A stretch of 64,000 bases of DNA from Eublepharis macularius (taxonomy: Eukaryota; Chordata; Lepidosauria; Squamata; Eublepharidae): assembly GCF_028583425.1 (NCBI RefSeq), contig NC_072793.1:96333689-96397688 (forward strand), read 5' to 3'. Positions 12,323 through 23,434 of this stretch are shown here, piece by piece (the stretch's first letter is position 1; the number at the start of each line of letters is the position of its first letter). Made by a program: the position numbers and the translations under genes. Below the pieces are notes generated by a model. It made no database searches. It was not told the DNA's origin and saw only the letters and a program-made list of their open reading frames with translations.

Positions 12323-14744
12323 ATCCACTGACTCTCATATCATCCACAAACTCTGCTCCTCGCTGTTTACCTTCAGTTGCAGGTCATTTATGAATAAATT
12401 AATTAGCAGTTCAAAAGCAGATCCTTAGAAGACCCCACTGTTCACCTCCACACACTGCAACAACTATCCATTTTCCCATCTTCTGCTTCCTCCTTTTTAA
12501 TCAGTTACCAACTCATGAAAGTCCATATTCTCTTATGCCATTACTGTTAAATTTTACCCAGAAGCCTTTAATGAGGCATCTTTGCAAAAGACTTTTTGAA
12601 AGTCAAAGCTTACAATAGTTACTGGATCATTTATATCTACATGCTTGTTGATACTCTTTAAAAGCTGTGGTGAAATCATCTGATTGTGCTGCTGTTTATA
12701 TTTAAAGCATATGTTTTAAACCACCTCAAGAAATGGACTGTTCTTGTTTCAATCATCTGTCAGAGCCTTACGACAACTCTTCTTTGAGTGCTCATCCTAA
12801 AGTTGCCCCATGACTTCTCCAGTTAAAGAGTATCAGGTAGCAGAACTGGAAAAGATTGTTACCTGATACCATGCTCATCAGGGATGACAGTACTGGTCTA
12901 TGAAAAAAACTATTCCGACTTAATGTAAGACAGCCCAGTATTAGACTGTCTATCCAATACAACATGTTCAACAACAGTCCCTCCACTTTACTATTTTAGA
13001 GTGCAAGAAACAAGCTTCAAAGCCTACAGTTCATCACATGTACAAAAACCAAACAGATCAACTCCCAGTTACATGTCCTGAGCAGCCTGCCCTCCCCACT
13101 TTAAACATGTTTCAAGAAGCAACAAGAGCTACTTAAAATGATCAGCATAACCTTAAAATATTCCCTATCCACATCTGTATAGTTTTTGTTTGTTTTTTTC
13201 AAATTTAGGAAGTGGACTTAGTCTCAACAGTCCTGCTGGTCTCTAACAGTTCCTCTTTTTTGCTACATCTCTCAACAGAAAATGCAGTCAGTATTTCCTC
13301 CTGCTAAAGCTAGCAGAGGAAATATGGCTTAGCAGTATTAAAATCTCTCTTCCCATGTTAGAAACTCCATTTTTCAAGGTGATACTCAAACCTCATGAAG
13401 AATTTAGAACACACAAAAACAAAATGGTTGCTGATGTAAATTTTGTTTTGAAAAACAACAAACAATTTAAAATGTTATCATGAAAACATTAATTAGAAAC
13501 AGCTTCAGATACATGGGGTGGGGGACTGACCCTACATGCAGATTCTAAATAACACTCTCCGGCTTAGCAGTGGCCTTAACATTGCAGAAATCTAAAAATA
13601 CAAATTAATCCTTATCATTTAAATGTTTAATAATTTACATCCTTAAAACGGTACTACACACACCCTGACAGTAAGCAGCAGTAAAGCAAAAGCCCCTTGT
13701 GACAAGCACAGCCAAAAGCCATAGCTCCCCCACATTAAAATATGGCAAAGCTATGTAACCATTCACCAAATAAGATGCAGATACAGAATTGGCTAATGAG
13801 CATTAGTCAACATCTGAATAGCAAGGTAGCATTTTTCAAGCAGCAGGAACTTATCAGACCTCTCAGGACACATCTCTCTGTCACAGGAATAACATGCACA
13901 AGGCTATAAAGGACTGCTAGTAAGGACCAAGGTAACAGGCTAAGAACCACAGGAGCAAATGGCAGAAAGTCAGGGGCCCTAAAGTTGGGTGGCAACCACA
14001 GACATTCCATTAGATAGATTCAGGAAGCAGGTCTCCTTCTCAAAGATGAAGCTATTAACCAAACTAAATGCAATACTTTAAAAAGAAAAAGAAACAACAG
14101 CAGTGGAGGAAGAGGGGTTGGATTGGGGGTGGGAGGGTTAACCATTCTCACCATTCCTTTTTAATATATTTAAAATCCCTTCAATAAAACTGTAGTTTAT
14201 CCCATGAGAGAAGTATTTAGGCTACATACAAGGGCCTACAGACCAGAATAGGAAGGGCAAGATACATAAAAAAGTAGATGGAGAAAATGTTATTCCCCCA
14301 TTGCCACATGCCATCTCCAAATCATCTTGCAGTTATTTGCATAAAAGCCTAGGATTTTTAAAGCAACAAAAATGTATTTCACCATTTCCCAGCTTCATCA
14401 ATTTCAGCACTATCTCACAGTGATGTCTTCAGCAGCTGGTGGGGGAGGGTAATGAGCCCCCACTCATCAAGAAGTTCAAACAAGACACAAAGCCAGGCAA
14501 GAGAAACCTTCAAGAATCTACAGGATAGTTATTTTGTTCACTGAGCTAAAAGGCCTAAGGTGAGCAATATGCTGTGGTTATGCATCCTACTACTAGTAGT
14601 CACAATTGCAGAGACCTCCTTTTTTCAGACCTTTCTCTAAACCAAATGTGTGCACTGAAGTCTTAACATGATAACACCATTAGAACTCCCAATAGAGTAC
14701 CATGCAAAGAAAAATTCTAGCTGAAAAACCCTTCAGAGAACAGA
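12323..14744. other. Intronic sequence without recognisable features
   Basis: Unique-looking DNA. No exon, RNA gene or named repeat is recognised. Confidence 0.5.
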
Positions 14745-14772
14745 CCTTTGGACACTTACCGTGAAGGGTCCT

Positions 14773-14885
14773 TCTCCTCTGAGGAAAAGAGGACATCTTG
14801 GGTGATTCCCACTGTCCAATCAGGGAGGCAGGAACTAATTTTCTTCCTGTCTGGCGTGTGGGACACCCTCTCTTCAGTTCAGGTG
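14773..14885 (+). repeat. DIRS right inverted terminal repeat
   Basis: It matches the inverse complement of 20122-20262. Shared blocks include CCAATCAGGGAGGCAGGAAC, CTAATTTTCTTCCT and TGTGGGACACCCTCT. Confidence 0.85.
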
Positions 14886-15048
14886 ACTCCGCAAAGCAGT
14901 AACATAGAATTTATCATTCAGCAACTGTCAATACTAAGAGAAAAAACACCTGTTGCATTAACATGTACTGTAAATAAAGCATAATCCAGAGGAGGAGGAA
15001 GAATGAGGCAGCAAGGAAGAGGAGGACGAAGACCCAGGGAGGGCAAGA

Positions 15049-15138
15049 TATCCTCCTTTCTTCAGAGGAGAAGGACCCTTCACGGTAAGTGTCCAAAGGT
15101 CAGTTCTCCCTCTGAGGCGGAGGACATTTTGGGTGCTC
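15049..15138. repeat. DIRS internal complementary region
   Basis: The first half (15049-15102) is the inverse complement of the right-terminal edge at 14747-14797, including GGACCCTTCACGGTAAGTGT. The second half carries the left-terminal edge motif (GAGGCGGAGGACAT). A joined copy of both termini is what DIRS replication uses as template for the circle junction. Confidence 0.8.
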
Positions 15139-16313
15139 CAAAAGCAGTTTCCACTTTCTGGGTGGGATGTGGTCTTCGTCTGAGATCATGAGCTGCAGTA
15201 CTTTTCTACCGCAGGTAGTGTCTGCTGAATCATATAGATTTAATTTGTAGCGTCTCACCAAGGTCAAGATTGACGACCATGTTGCTGGCTTGCAGACTTC
15301 TTTTACAGAAATGTTCCTCTGTAATGCTGCATTGGTAGCAGCGCTCCACACAGAGTGAGCCATTATTCCATTAGAAACCTCTACAATGAGAGCTTTGTGA
15401 GCTTTGATAGTGTATGTTTTGCTATTGGCACCTACAGCTGCTGAAGACATTTTCTTCTCCAAATTGAAAGGAAATATATTGATGAATAATAAGTCCGACT
15501 TTCTAATTTGCACTGTTTGGGGCAGATAGGCCTTGAGCTTCCTTCTGACTTCTAGGTTATGTCAGAGCCTCTCCCTAGTATATTTAGGGTACAGGTAGAA
15601 ATATGGTAGCCTTATCTTTTGCAACCTATGGAATTTGGAATAGACTTTTGGAAGAAAGGCGGGGACAGTATGAAGTATCACCTTATCATTGTGAAAGATA
15701 CAGAGTTCAGGGCCATTTCCATACTACCTTTAAAAAGCAGCAGGCTCTGAAAATGCTGGCAGCTTCTTCGCGCAATGTTTTCTTTAAAATGCATGCGGGG
15801 CATTTTTTCAGCTCATGTTGCGTGAACAAGCCACTAGCGTTCCAGGAGCCTGCCGCTATTTTAAGGCAGTGTGGAAACAGCCCAGGTCTGACTGACAGTG
15901 CGCTTAGGTCTGAGATTCTTCTGGCAGATATGACTACTATAAGATGGCTGGTCTTCATTCTCAGACTTCTCAGGGGAACATCCTTGACCAGTTCAAATGG
16001 ATGCTTGATCAGGGTTATGTAAAATATCCAGTGCTTTCCTCCTGCCCCACTGAGTGAGGGCTTTCCAAGAAAAATTGAAAATTCTGACCGTGAACTGTTT
16101 TCTGGCTGCTAGGAGAGTGTCAGCCACCTCTCTGGAATATCCTAATCTTAGGAATATTTTCTTTTCTATTTCCACACAGTTAAGCAGAGTGAGTCTAAAT
16201 GAGAGTGCCAAATCATTCCCTGCTGTAACATGACTGGAAAGGTTGGTAGGATGAGGGGTGGAGATATCACCATCTGTTGGAGTGTGGAAAAGCACAGTCT
16301 GTGAGGACACCAA
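15100..16313 (-). pseudogene. DIRS tyrosine recombinase, broken
   Basis: This remnant encoded the site-specific integrase of the DIRS element. The N-terminal core-binding part is seen at about 16150-16000 (pattern LGYSREVADTLLAARK). The C-terminal catalytic end lies at about 15420-15100, with KAHKALIVEVSNGIMAHSVW, ATNAALQRNISVKEVCKPAT and WSSILTLVRRYKL, which is the region around the second conserved Arg and catalytic Tyr box of DIRS recombinases. The two parts are in different frames with stops between them (about 15990-15515). The expected HxxR near GIMAHSVW has Trp-Ser where Arg would be expected, so the domain looks catalytically dead. Confidence 0.75.
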
Positions 16314-17910
16314 GAGGCAATCACTAGCACTTTGCTCCCTGTTCCTTGATCCTTCTCAGGACTTTGAGTATTACTGGTAAGGGTGGTAATGCATAGAGGA
16401 GGCCTAATGGCCACTGTGATGTCAGGGCATCTGCTTGTGGGTGGAACAAACCTTGTCATGTACCTTGGTAGTTGATGGTTGTGTTGGGACGCAAACAGGT
16501 CCATGAGAGGTGTTGCAAATTGTGATGTTAGCCATTAGATGAGATCTTTCTTAAGGGACTATTCCCCTTGTTGAATGGTCTACCTGCTCAGCCAGTCTGC
16601 CTGGACATTGGATATGCCTTTGATGTGTTCAGTTCTGATCGAGGCTAGATGATCTTCCTCCCAGGTAAGTATCTTTGTCACCTCCTTATGCCACCTTGAG
16701 GTCTTGGATCCCCCCTACTTGTTTACATATGTCTTGTCTGCGACCTTGTCCAGACAGATCAGGATGTGTGAGTTCACTATCCGAACTGGAACAGGGCCAG
16801 ACAAATAACTCATATTTCCAAGACACTGATAGGAAGACATGCCTAACCTGTGATGCTTGCATTAGTAAATATTTGTTGTTCTCAAGGGGTCAGGAATCTT
16901 TTGATCTAAAGTGATACCTGAATGGGAAGATCTGTCTTTTCCATGATATGTTGTTAATAAGATCTGAGAAAGGTCTGAAACGGTCTTGCATATAGATGAC
17001 CCCAAGGCCCTTGTTGTTGGCCAGTAGCAAACCCATCAGTTTGGATAGTGTCATGAGAAGTGATTTTCACTCTGATGACAGTCTCGACCAGCTGTTTGGT
17101 CTTCCTGACCTTTTCTTTGGTGAGGGATAGACAACACTGTTTTGATGATTATACCCGAGCATTCCAGCTTGTAGGAACTGAATGGTGAACTGAGTATCAT
17201 GGTGAGATTTTTCTTTTGAACTTGATCTGATCAGGAGATAGTCTGGGTACAAGTGAACATGGGGTTGATCAGGAGCTTTGTGAACACTCTGGGTGTGGTG
17301 GACAGGCCGAAAGGGATGGCTCAGAACTGCCAATTGATCTTTTTTTCACGCAAAATCTTAGGTATTGTTGATGGGCTGTCAGAATCAGTACATGGGGGTA
17401 TGCTTCTGTGAGATCTGTAGATGTCATGCATTCTTCTGGTTGAATGGCCTCTGCGACTGAGCGCAGTCTCCATTCAGAAGTGATGCAACTTGATAAACTT
17501 GTTCAAAAAGTTGAGGTCTAATAATGCCCTCCAGTCTCCATTTGTTTTAAGGGACTGCATAGAAGATTGAATAGACTCCCCCTTCCTCTTTCATTATGGG
17601 GAATATGCTCCACAGCTTGAATGCCCAGATGTTGGATTACACTTTGAGTTAAGATATCATGTGGGGGAGAGATGACAAAATGTTCTGGTGGGTAGCTTTC
17701 GAATTGTATGGAATAGCCTTGTGAGACTATTCCTAAGGTCCAGCTGTCTGTCTGCGTGTCAACCCAAGCTTGATGGTACGGTGTACTAGGCCTCTCACAG
17801 GGATGGCTTGCGAGTTCTGTCTTACAGAGCTTGGTATCAAGGTCAGATCTTTTTCCACGTGTGAAGAACTGTCTGTTTGATCGTGGGACAAAGTAAGAAT
17901 TATCTCCCAC
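16166..17910 (-). pseudogene. DIRS reverse transcriptase/RNase H, broken
   Basis: RT order on the minus strand: an N-terminal stretch EHIPHNERGRGSLFNLL then NGDW (about 17610-17520); TSTDLTEAYPHVLI followed by LRFCVKK (about 17430-17340); AIPFGLSTTPRVFTKLLINP (about 17310-17250, with a frame change); and a decayed catalytic box reading YPDYLLI. The RNase H/tether end at 16504-16430 reads MDLFASQHNHQLPRYMTRFV, a signature of this element class. There are several stops and frameshifts, and the second catalytic Asp of the YxDD box is lost, so it is inactive. Confidence 0.78.
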
Positions 17911-17944
17911 AATACAGCTAGGGAGCAGGGACTGAGAGGAATGG

Positions 17945-18045
17945 TTTACTCAAGGCCATGGGGTAAGTTCATGGCAGTAGTGAGATCTGAACCAGCAGAG
18001 TACTGCATCACAGTTCAGTTAGTTAACCACTATACTACAAGTAGG
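17945..18045 (-). repeat. SINE-like fragment inside the DIRS element
   Basis: The plus-strand wording 'gagatctgaaccagcagagtac...gttaaccactatactaca' is the reverse of a tRNA-SINE head. It is short and followed by a poly-C run (18061-18070). Confidence 0.4.
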
Positions 18046-18176
18046 TTTTTGAAAAGAACCCCCCCCCCCCTAATTAAAGGGATGTCTAGGATGGTTGCTT
18101 GGAATCCTGTCTGGACCTTAGTAGAGTGTGGTGTGAATAAAATGGCTGAGCGCCAAGGGATCACCTCTCAGATTGT

Positions 18177-18204
18177 TTGAGTGTTTTGAGTGTTTTGAGT
18201 GTTG
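18177..18204. repeat. Short tandem repeat, unit TTTTGAGTG
   Basis: Three tandem copies of a 9-base unit within the gag-like region of the DIRS element. Confidence 0.85.
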
Positions 18205-19077
18205 ACCTAGGGGTCTCAACCCAGATCTTTCCCAGAGCATCCCCAAATAGCTTGTTTCTCTGAAAGTGGTAAGCCAGGACAATATTTTTAGAGTGTAAAT
18301 CTGCTGGCCATGCTCTTAGTAAAGCATGCCTACTTTTTACTGCTGCTGAGACCACAGTCCTGGAAGAAAAGATAAGTGCATCCAGGATGGTGTTTGCCTT
18401 GAAGGTACTGGCCTTTAAAATTCCGTTTGCCCATTCAAGGGGGGCATCTACTGTTGTATGGGAGAAGTGGGATCAGTTTTCTGATCCATACTCCTGACGC
18501 TCTGGAGGCAATTGCTGTAGCCTTAATAGCCGTGGCCATGGCCTCATGAGCTCTCTTCAGCATGACCTCTCTTCTTGTATAAGATGTCTCTGACTGATCC
18601 TTGCCCGTCCTCTGACAGGAGCCCAGATGACTGAAGTGTAGCCACTGGAGCATTGATCACAGGTACCTGCAACATCTCATAGCAAAGAAAGTTAGTGAAT
18701 ACAGGTTTTTTTTTAACCACATTAGAGAACAGTTTATTGGCTGATGGTTTAGACCACTCAGCCTTGAGCTGTCTCCCAAAATATTCTGGAAATGGGATGA
18801 CCTTTTCTGAGGAACCTTCCCTAGGAAGAGACAGGGTCTTCCCTGTCTAAAGGTCCTCCTCCCACGAGGATAATTCCTGCAGCCCTAAGGCTGAGAATGT
18901 CTTAGGTAGTAAATACTGGTAGACCTCAGATTCAGACAGCTGGGCTGACTGTTCTGGCAGGGATATTTCCTCCTCCTCCTCCACATCTGAAGGAATTCTT
19001 CCTTCTCCTTGTCATTACAGATGCTCTCTGAGGGTGATCCCCCTGCTCAATGGGGATCCCTGTCTGTTAAACATTAC

Positions 19078-19280
19078 AAGATGCCTTATTCTGACTCATA
19101 CCATTGGTCCATCAAGGTCAGTGTTGTCTACTCAGACCGGCAGCAGGTCTCCAGGGTCTCAGGAAGAGGGGTTCCCCCCCCGCCCCCCATCATTTACCTT
19201 TTTAACTGGAGTTAATGGGGAACAAACCTAGATCCTTCTGCAGGGAAAGCAGAAGCTCTTCCACTGAGCCACAGCCTCAC
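19078..19280 (-). mobile_element. tRNA-derived SINE (second family) inside the DIRS element
   Basis: On the minus strand it opens with a tRNA-like head, GGCTGTGGCTCAGTGGAAGA (A box), then CTGCAGAAGGATCTAGGTTTG (B box). The body contains AGTTAAAAAGG, GAGACCCTGGAGACC, TGCTGCCGGTCTGAG and TGATGGACCAATGG. The copy is nearly complete and younger than the DIRS host element. Confidence 0.8.
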
Positions 19281-20121
19281 CCATGGAGGAAGGAGGAGGA
19301 GGTAGATACCACATCACTATTAACAGAGGTTTCAGCCTGGCAGAGTGATATATTTCCACCCTCGTGGTTAGTCTTAGGAAGTTAAAAGGTTCAAAGACAG
19401 GCAAGTTTGTGCCCTTCATACGTTACTCATCTGACGGGGAGAGTCCTGTTGTAAAGGCAGGGCTAGATCTGAAGGGGAAAAGCCTGCCGTGGAATCTCCA
19501 GCCAGGAGGTTGGCATGGCACATTCACTGTGGCATCAGAGCCGAAGAGATTCCTGGTGTCTTTTCCTGCCAAAAGCCTGGGTTGAGGTAACACGCCAATT
19601 CCAGCTGCAGAGCAGGAGCGTGCAGATGCTTCTGGCTCCAGCTCAGTGGGATGGGCCTTTTGAAGCTCTTCTGTGGCTCTGAGGCTGACTTGTAGCCAGG
19701 AGACCGCACAAGCCACATGGGCATGTTGATGCCAACTCGTTGCTGGGAGCACATACAAGCCAGGTGGCATGTCGGCACCAGATTCATCAATCCCCATCGC
19801 ATTCGATGTGAATACTGGGGAGCATTCCTCTCTATTGTCTACGAAGCTGTCCTCAGAATCCCTGGCATCCATCTTGTAGGCGCCTGCCCCCAAATGGCTG
19901 CTGTGATCCTCTCAGTCAGCCAGGGAGAATAGTAAGAGACAGGAGAGGACAGCAAGAAGATAGGGAGGAACTATGAAAGTTTAAGTCAACAGTTTGAAAG
20001 ACAAAGGAAAGATCAGAGGAAGAGAAGAGCAAAGGAGTAGGAATGGGAAAGTGAAACTGAAGTCCTAATAAGAGAGCAGCAGAGCTAGTCTGCTACTAGA
20101 CTGCTCTCCCTGGAGACTGGA

Positions 20122-20262
20122 ACAGAACTGAAAAGAGGGTGTCCCACATGCCAGACAGGAAGAGGAAGAAAATTAGTTCCTGCCTCCCTGATTGGACGGT
20201 GGGAATCACCTAAGATGTCCTCCGCCTCAGAAGGAGAAGAATAATTCATCCTCAAAGTATTT
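20122..20262 (-). repeat. DIRS left inverted terminal repeat
   Basis: It is the inverse complement of 14773-14885 with scattered mismatches and a 6-base insertion (an extra CTTCCT-type block). It carries the outer motif TGAGGCGGAGGACATCTTAG that recurs in the internal complementary region. Confidence 0.85.
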
Positions 20263-20265
20263 CTC

Positions 20266-21974
20266 TTGCAATCTTGCTGCCTGAGCAACAGGCAAGAATA
20301 TTTGTCTCTTTCCTGTGATATTGACATGTCTCCTCTCCTATACTGAAATTAATGCAGAAGTGACCTAGAGATGCTATGAGGGGCTTGTATATATAATATG
20401 AACCCCTTTCTCAACTAAGAACAGAAAATAGCTAGATGCTTATAAGAAACATTAAATAATAACAATGTGAACTCCAGAGAAGTAGGTCACTCACTGAAGA
20501 AAAAAAGCACCCACTCATTTTGTTTTATGTACTTCAGTTATAATCTACCGCCTGCCCCAAATCCTCAGCCTCTCACTTCACACCAAGTCTTACACTCAGA
20601 AGCACCAAGACAGATCTTGCTGCTTTCAGGCATCTCCAAAGCCTAGTGCAAAGGACATACTTGCTGTGTTTGCTAGTAATCCCCCCACACACACACACAC
20701 ACACACACTTAGTATGCAGTAAGAAACGCCTTTCCTCAAAGAGAGGTGGACCTTTAATTTTGAGAAAAGAAATTACTCACTTTGTGCTTGGTATCTAGAT
20801 GCCAAAAAGATTTATGTTTAGCACTGGGCACTCATTTGTAGATCCCCGCAAATGGGCATTGCCCACTCAATATTTCTGTGCAATGGGAGGAGGGGTCAAG
20901 GATTCTGTGTGTTATTCAACATCATGGTAAAAAAAGGAAATTTGGAACTTGAGAAATTGCTTATGACATACTCAGAATGCAATTCTATTTGTCAGTATAA
21001 TGTTAAATGTCATTCCTCAGATAAAATTCTCAGCAGTTCCCAGAAGGTAGGGTCAATGCCCCTTAGAATTTCTGCAAGGACTCATAACATAGCCATTTCT
21101 GAACAGTAGTTTTTGACACCATTAGTCTATGAATTACATTAACTACTGTCAGAAGAGTTTGCATAGTCAAAACCACAGCAGTTTTTTCAGACTATCAAGC
21201 AGGAAGAACTAGAGAGCCCCTGCTAGTCAAATTTTATTCAGTTAATGCAACCCTCTCTAAATGGGAAAATCTCATCTCAACGGATTCTTAATTCACTCCC
21301 CAAATAAGACTTCTACTCAGCAAATACACTGTTCTCAAGTGTTCTCTGTTTGATACAGATGATGTTTGTTTTCAGCTAATAATGCTATAATGAGTTCCTC
21401 TTCCTTTTTCACAACTCATGCCACTACATTTTAGGCTCTTGGCTAGGCTCTCCCAATAATAAGAGTAATAGCCCCAATATGGGTCCCAGCTAATAATGTG
21501 TCCATTCCTTCCTTTTTGAATACAGCCTCTGTTTCTTCATGCTCACCCTATCACTCAATATGAGGAAGTCCCAGCTAGTCCAATTCTTTGGCTGGGGGGG
21601 AGGGGGGAGCGAGAATCAACTTGTAATGAAATCTCAAGAATTTAGTGTTGGTAGTAGGGTACATATGATAAGTTGCTCCCATAATATCAGAGTGAATATT
21701 ATATACTTATTTGTATAGTAACAAAAAAATTACTTTCCTGTGTTTTAAAGTAAGTATTTTAGAACAGTAACACTGTGGATCCTACCACACCACTAAATAA
21801 AATTTAAGGCCTTCCTCCAATTTTCCCATTGGACAAAGAACCACTTAAGTTGGAGGATGGATAAAGGTTGGACAAAGGCTCCTTGGAGAATGGGTGGGTC
21901 CACCCCACTGCATAATATATATTAGCACCAAACTAGTGCTTGCCTTCTCAGACTAAATGACAGCAACAGTTAAT
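20266..21974. other. Intronic sequence, unique apart from a CA run
   Basis: A (CA)n microsatellite lies at 20687-20708 and G runs at about 21594-21608. No element or exon is recognised. Confidence 0.5.
20687..20708. repeat. (CA)11 microsatellite
   Basis: Uninterrupted CA dinucleotides following a C run. Confidence 0.95.
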
Positions 21975-22104
21975 GCTACTGCTGTCTTCAAATTTATTTA
22001 TTTATTTTTTATTTATGTCATCTATAGTCTGCCTTTCTCACTGAGATTCAAGGCAGATTACACAGTGTGAGATCAGTACAGTCAATTTCAAGGACATTTC
22101 TATA

Positions 22105-22230
22105 AATACCATATTTATTTATTTTATTTATTTAAAATTTGTATTCCGCCCTCCCCGCGAGCGGGCTCAGGGCAGTTAACAACATATTAAAAATACAATT
22201 AAAAATTCATAGGCTAAATAAACACAATTT
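22105..22230 (-). mobile_element. LINE 3'-end fragment nested in the family A 3' UTR
   Basis: The minus-strand end reads GTTAACTGCCCTGAGCCCGC then GGAGGGCGGAATAC, with an AAATAAATAAAT-type tail. This is the terminal signature of a different L2/CR1-like family. The family A UTR resumes on either side. Confidence 0.65.
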
Positions 22231-22352
22231 TACAAAGACATAGCATTAGTAAGAATCCAATATAGATGTATTGTCGAAGGCTTTCACGGCCGGAGAACGA
22301 TGGCTGTTGTGGGTTTTCCGGGCTGTATTGCCGTGGTCTTGGCATTGTAGTT

Positions 22353-22393
22353 CCTGACGTTTCGCCAGCAGCTGTGGCTGGCATCTTCAGAGG
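22353..22393 (-). ncRNA. Hammerhead-ribozyme-like motif in PLE terminal repeat (family 1)
   Basis: On the minus strand: CCU, then the core CUGAAGA (fits CUGANGA), a U, a stem GCCAG/CUGGC with a 9-base loop, the core GAAA, then CGUC and AGG. CCU and AGG form stem I. GUC fits the cleavage triplet. Stem III would be the self-complementary ACGU with no loop, so activity would need a dimer. Hammerhead motifs are known in PLE terminal repeats; activity of this copy is untested. Confidence 0.75.
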
Positions 22394-22683
22394 TGTAGCA
22401 CCAAAAGACAGAGATCTCTCAGTGTCACAGTGTGGAAAAGATGTAGGTCATTTGTATCTACTCAGGAGGGGTGGGGTTGAGCTGAGTCATCCTGTAAGAG
22501 TTTCCCAGGGTGTGGAATGCTAATGGCGGGAGGCTTCACTGTATCCTGAGGAGGTTCTTTTGCATATGGATTGGTGCTTGATGTGCTAATCTTCTCTGCA
22601 GGGCTATTGTCGGGGATAGAATGTTTTGTTAGCCTGGTGTTTTTCAGAACTGGAAACCATGCTCTGTTCATTCTTAAGGTTTC

Positions 22684-23342
22684 TTATTTCCTGTTGAAGT
22701 TTTGCTTATGCTTGTGAATTTCAATGGCTTCCCTGTGCAGTCTGACAAAGTAGTTGGAAGTGTTGTCCAGTATTTTGGTGTCCTGGAATAAGGTACTGTG
22801 CCCTGTTTGAGTTAGGCTATGTTCAGCCACTGCTGATTTTTCAGGTTGTCCAAGTCTGCAGTGTCTTTCATGTTCTTTTATTCTAGTCTGGATGCTACAC
22901 TTTGTAGTCCCGATGTAAACTTGTCCACAGCTGCAGGGTATACGGTATACTCCTGCAGAGGTGAGGGGGTCTCTACTGTCTTTTGCTGATCGTAGCATCT
23001 GTTGTATTTTTCGGGTGGGTCTGAATACTGCTTGAAGGTTATGTTTTTTCATAAGCTTTCCCATCTGATCAGTAATTCCTTTGATATATGGCAAAAACAC
23101 TTTTTTTCCTGTGCCAAGTTCTTTTATTTTTTTAAACCAAACAAACAAACAAACAGCAAAAACACTTTTCCTGTAGGAGACTGTTTTTCCTTGGTTGTTT
23201 GATTCATCCTGGGTTTGATTGCTCTTCGGATTTCATTTCTGGAGTAGCCATTTGCCTGAAGTGCGTGGTTTAGATGATTAATTTCCTCATTGAGAAAGTG
23301 CGGCTCACATATCCGTCTTGCACGATCCACTAATGTTTTCAT
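22684..23342 (-). pseudogene. PLE polyprotein C-terminus with GIY-YIG endonuclease, frameshifted
   Basis: This is the C-terminal part of a PLE polymerase. The GIY-YIG nuclease nicks DNA for target-primed integration. The upstream frame (23342-23124) has the conserved linker ending IRRAIKPRMNQ. The downstream frame (23148-22684) contains PYIKGITDQMGKLMKKHNL, the nuclease core GVYRIPCSCGQVYIGTT then TRIKEHERHC, and SAVAEHSLTQTGH. The two frames are out of register because 65 extra bases (about 23091-23156), bounded by a 14-base direct repeat, are inserted. Downstream of that insertion the nuclease frame is open to its stop. The RT core is missing through 5' truncation. Confidence 0.85.
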
Positions 23343-23398
23343 TATGCCTCTTTTCTGTCGGGGGTGGTGATTGGAGTTTTTGTGTAAGTACCGATCAG

Positions 23399-23434
23399 TG
23401 AGATGCCAGCCACAGCTGCTGGCGAAACGTCAGG
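23399..23434 (+). ncRNA. Truncated hammerhead-like motif in the inverted PLE end
   Basis: Stem II, GAAA and CGUCAGG are retained, but the first core block reads AGUGAGA instead of CUGAAGA and the CCU strand is absent. It is therefore predicted to be inactive. Confidence 0.6.

Larger units (their letters stand above)
18161..19893 (-). pseudogene. DIRS gag-like region, broken
   Basis: This is the region upstream of RT in the DIRS element. The segment at 18355-18215 reads KSRHALLRAWPADLHSKNIV then KLFGDALGKIWVET, like the C-terminal part of DIRS gag proteins. The 5' part (19893-19423) has a 156-codon frame without known motifs. Frames are interrupted, and a SINE is inserted at 19078-19280. The protein would have been structural, for particle formation. 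Confidence 0.6.
14745..20265 (-). mobile_element. DIRS-like tyrosine-recombinase retroelement, near full length but decayed
   Basis: Order on the minus strand is left inverted terminal repeat (about 20262-20122), gag-like region, RT/RNase H, tyrosine recombinase, internal complementary region (about 15049-15138) and right inverted repeat (about 14773-14885). The two terminal repeats are inverse complements over more than 100 bases. The internal region is complementary to the outer edge of the right repeat (14747-14797) and also carries the outer motif of the left repeat (TGAGGCGGAGGACAT). This is the diagnostic DIRS design, used for integration through a circular intermediate without target duplication. 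All coding regions contain stops and frameshifts. A SINE (19078-19280) and a SINE-like fragment (17945-18045) are inserted. Confidence 0.85.

Noticed and set aside
15603..16022. A 139-codon plus-strand frame
   Set aside because: It lies antisense to the DIRS recombinase region and has no motif.
16675..17333. Possible remaining GNAI2 exons in the 14-20 kb region
   Set aside because: The coding signals there match DIRS RT, RNase H and recombinase, not G-alpha motifs.
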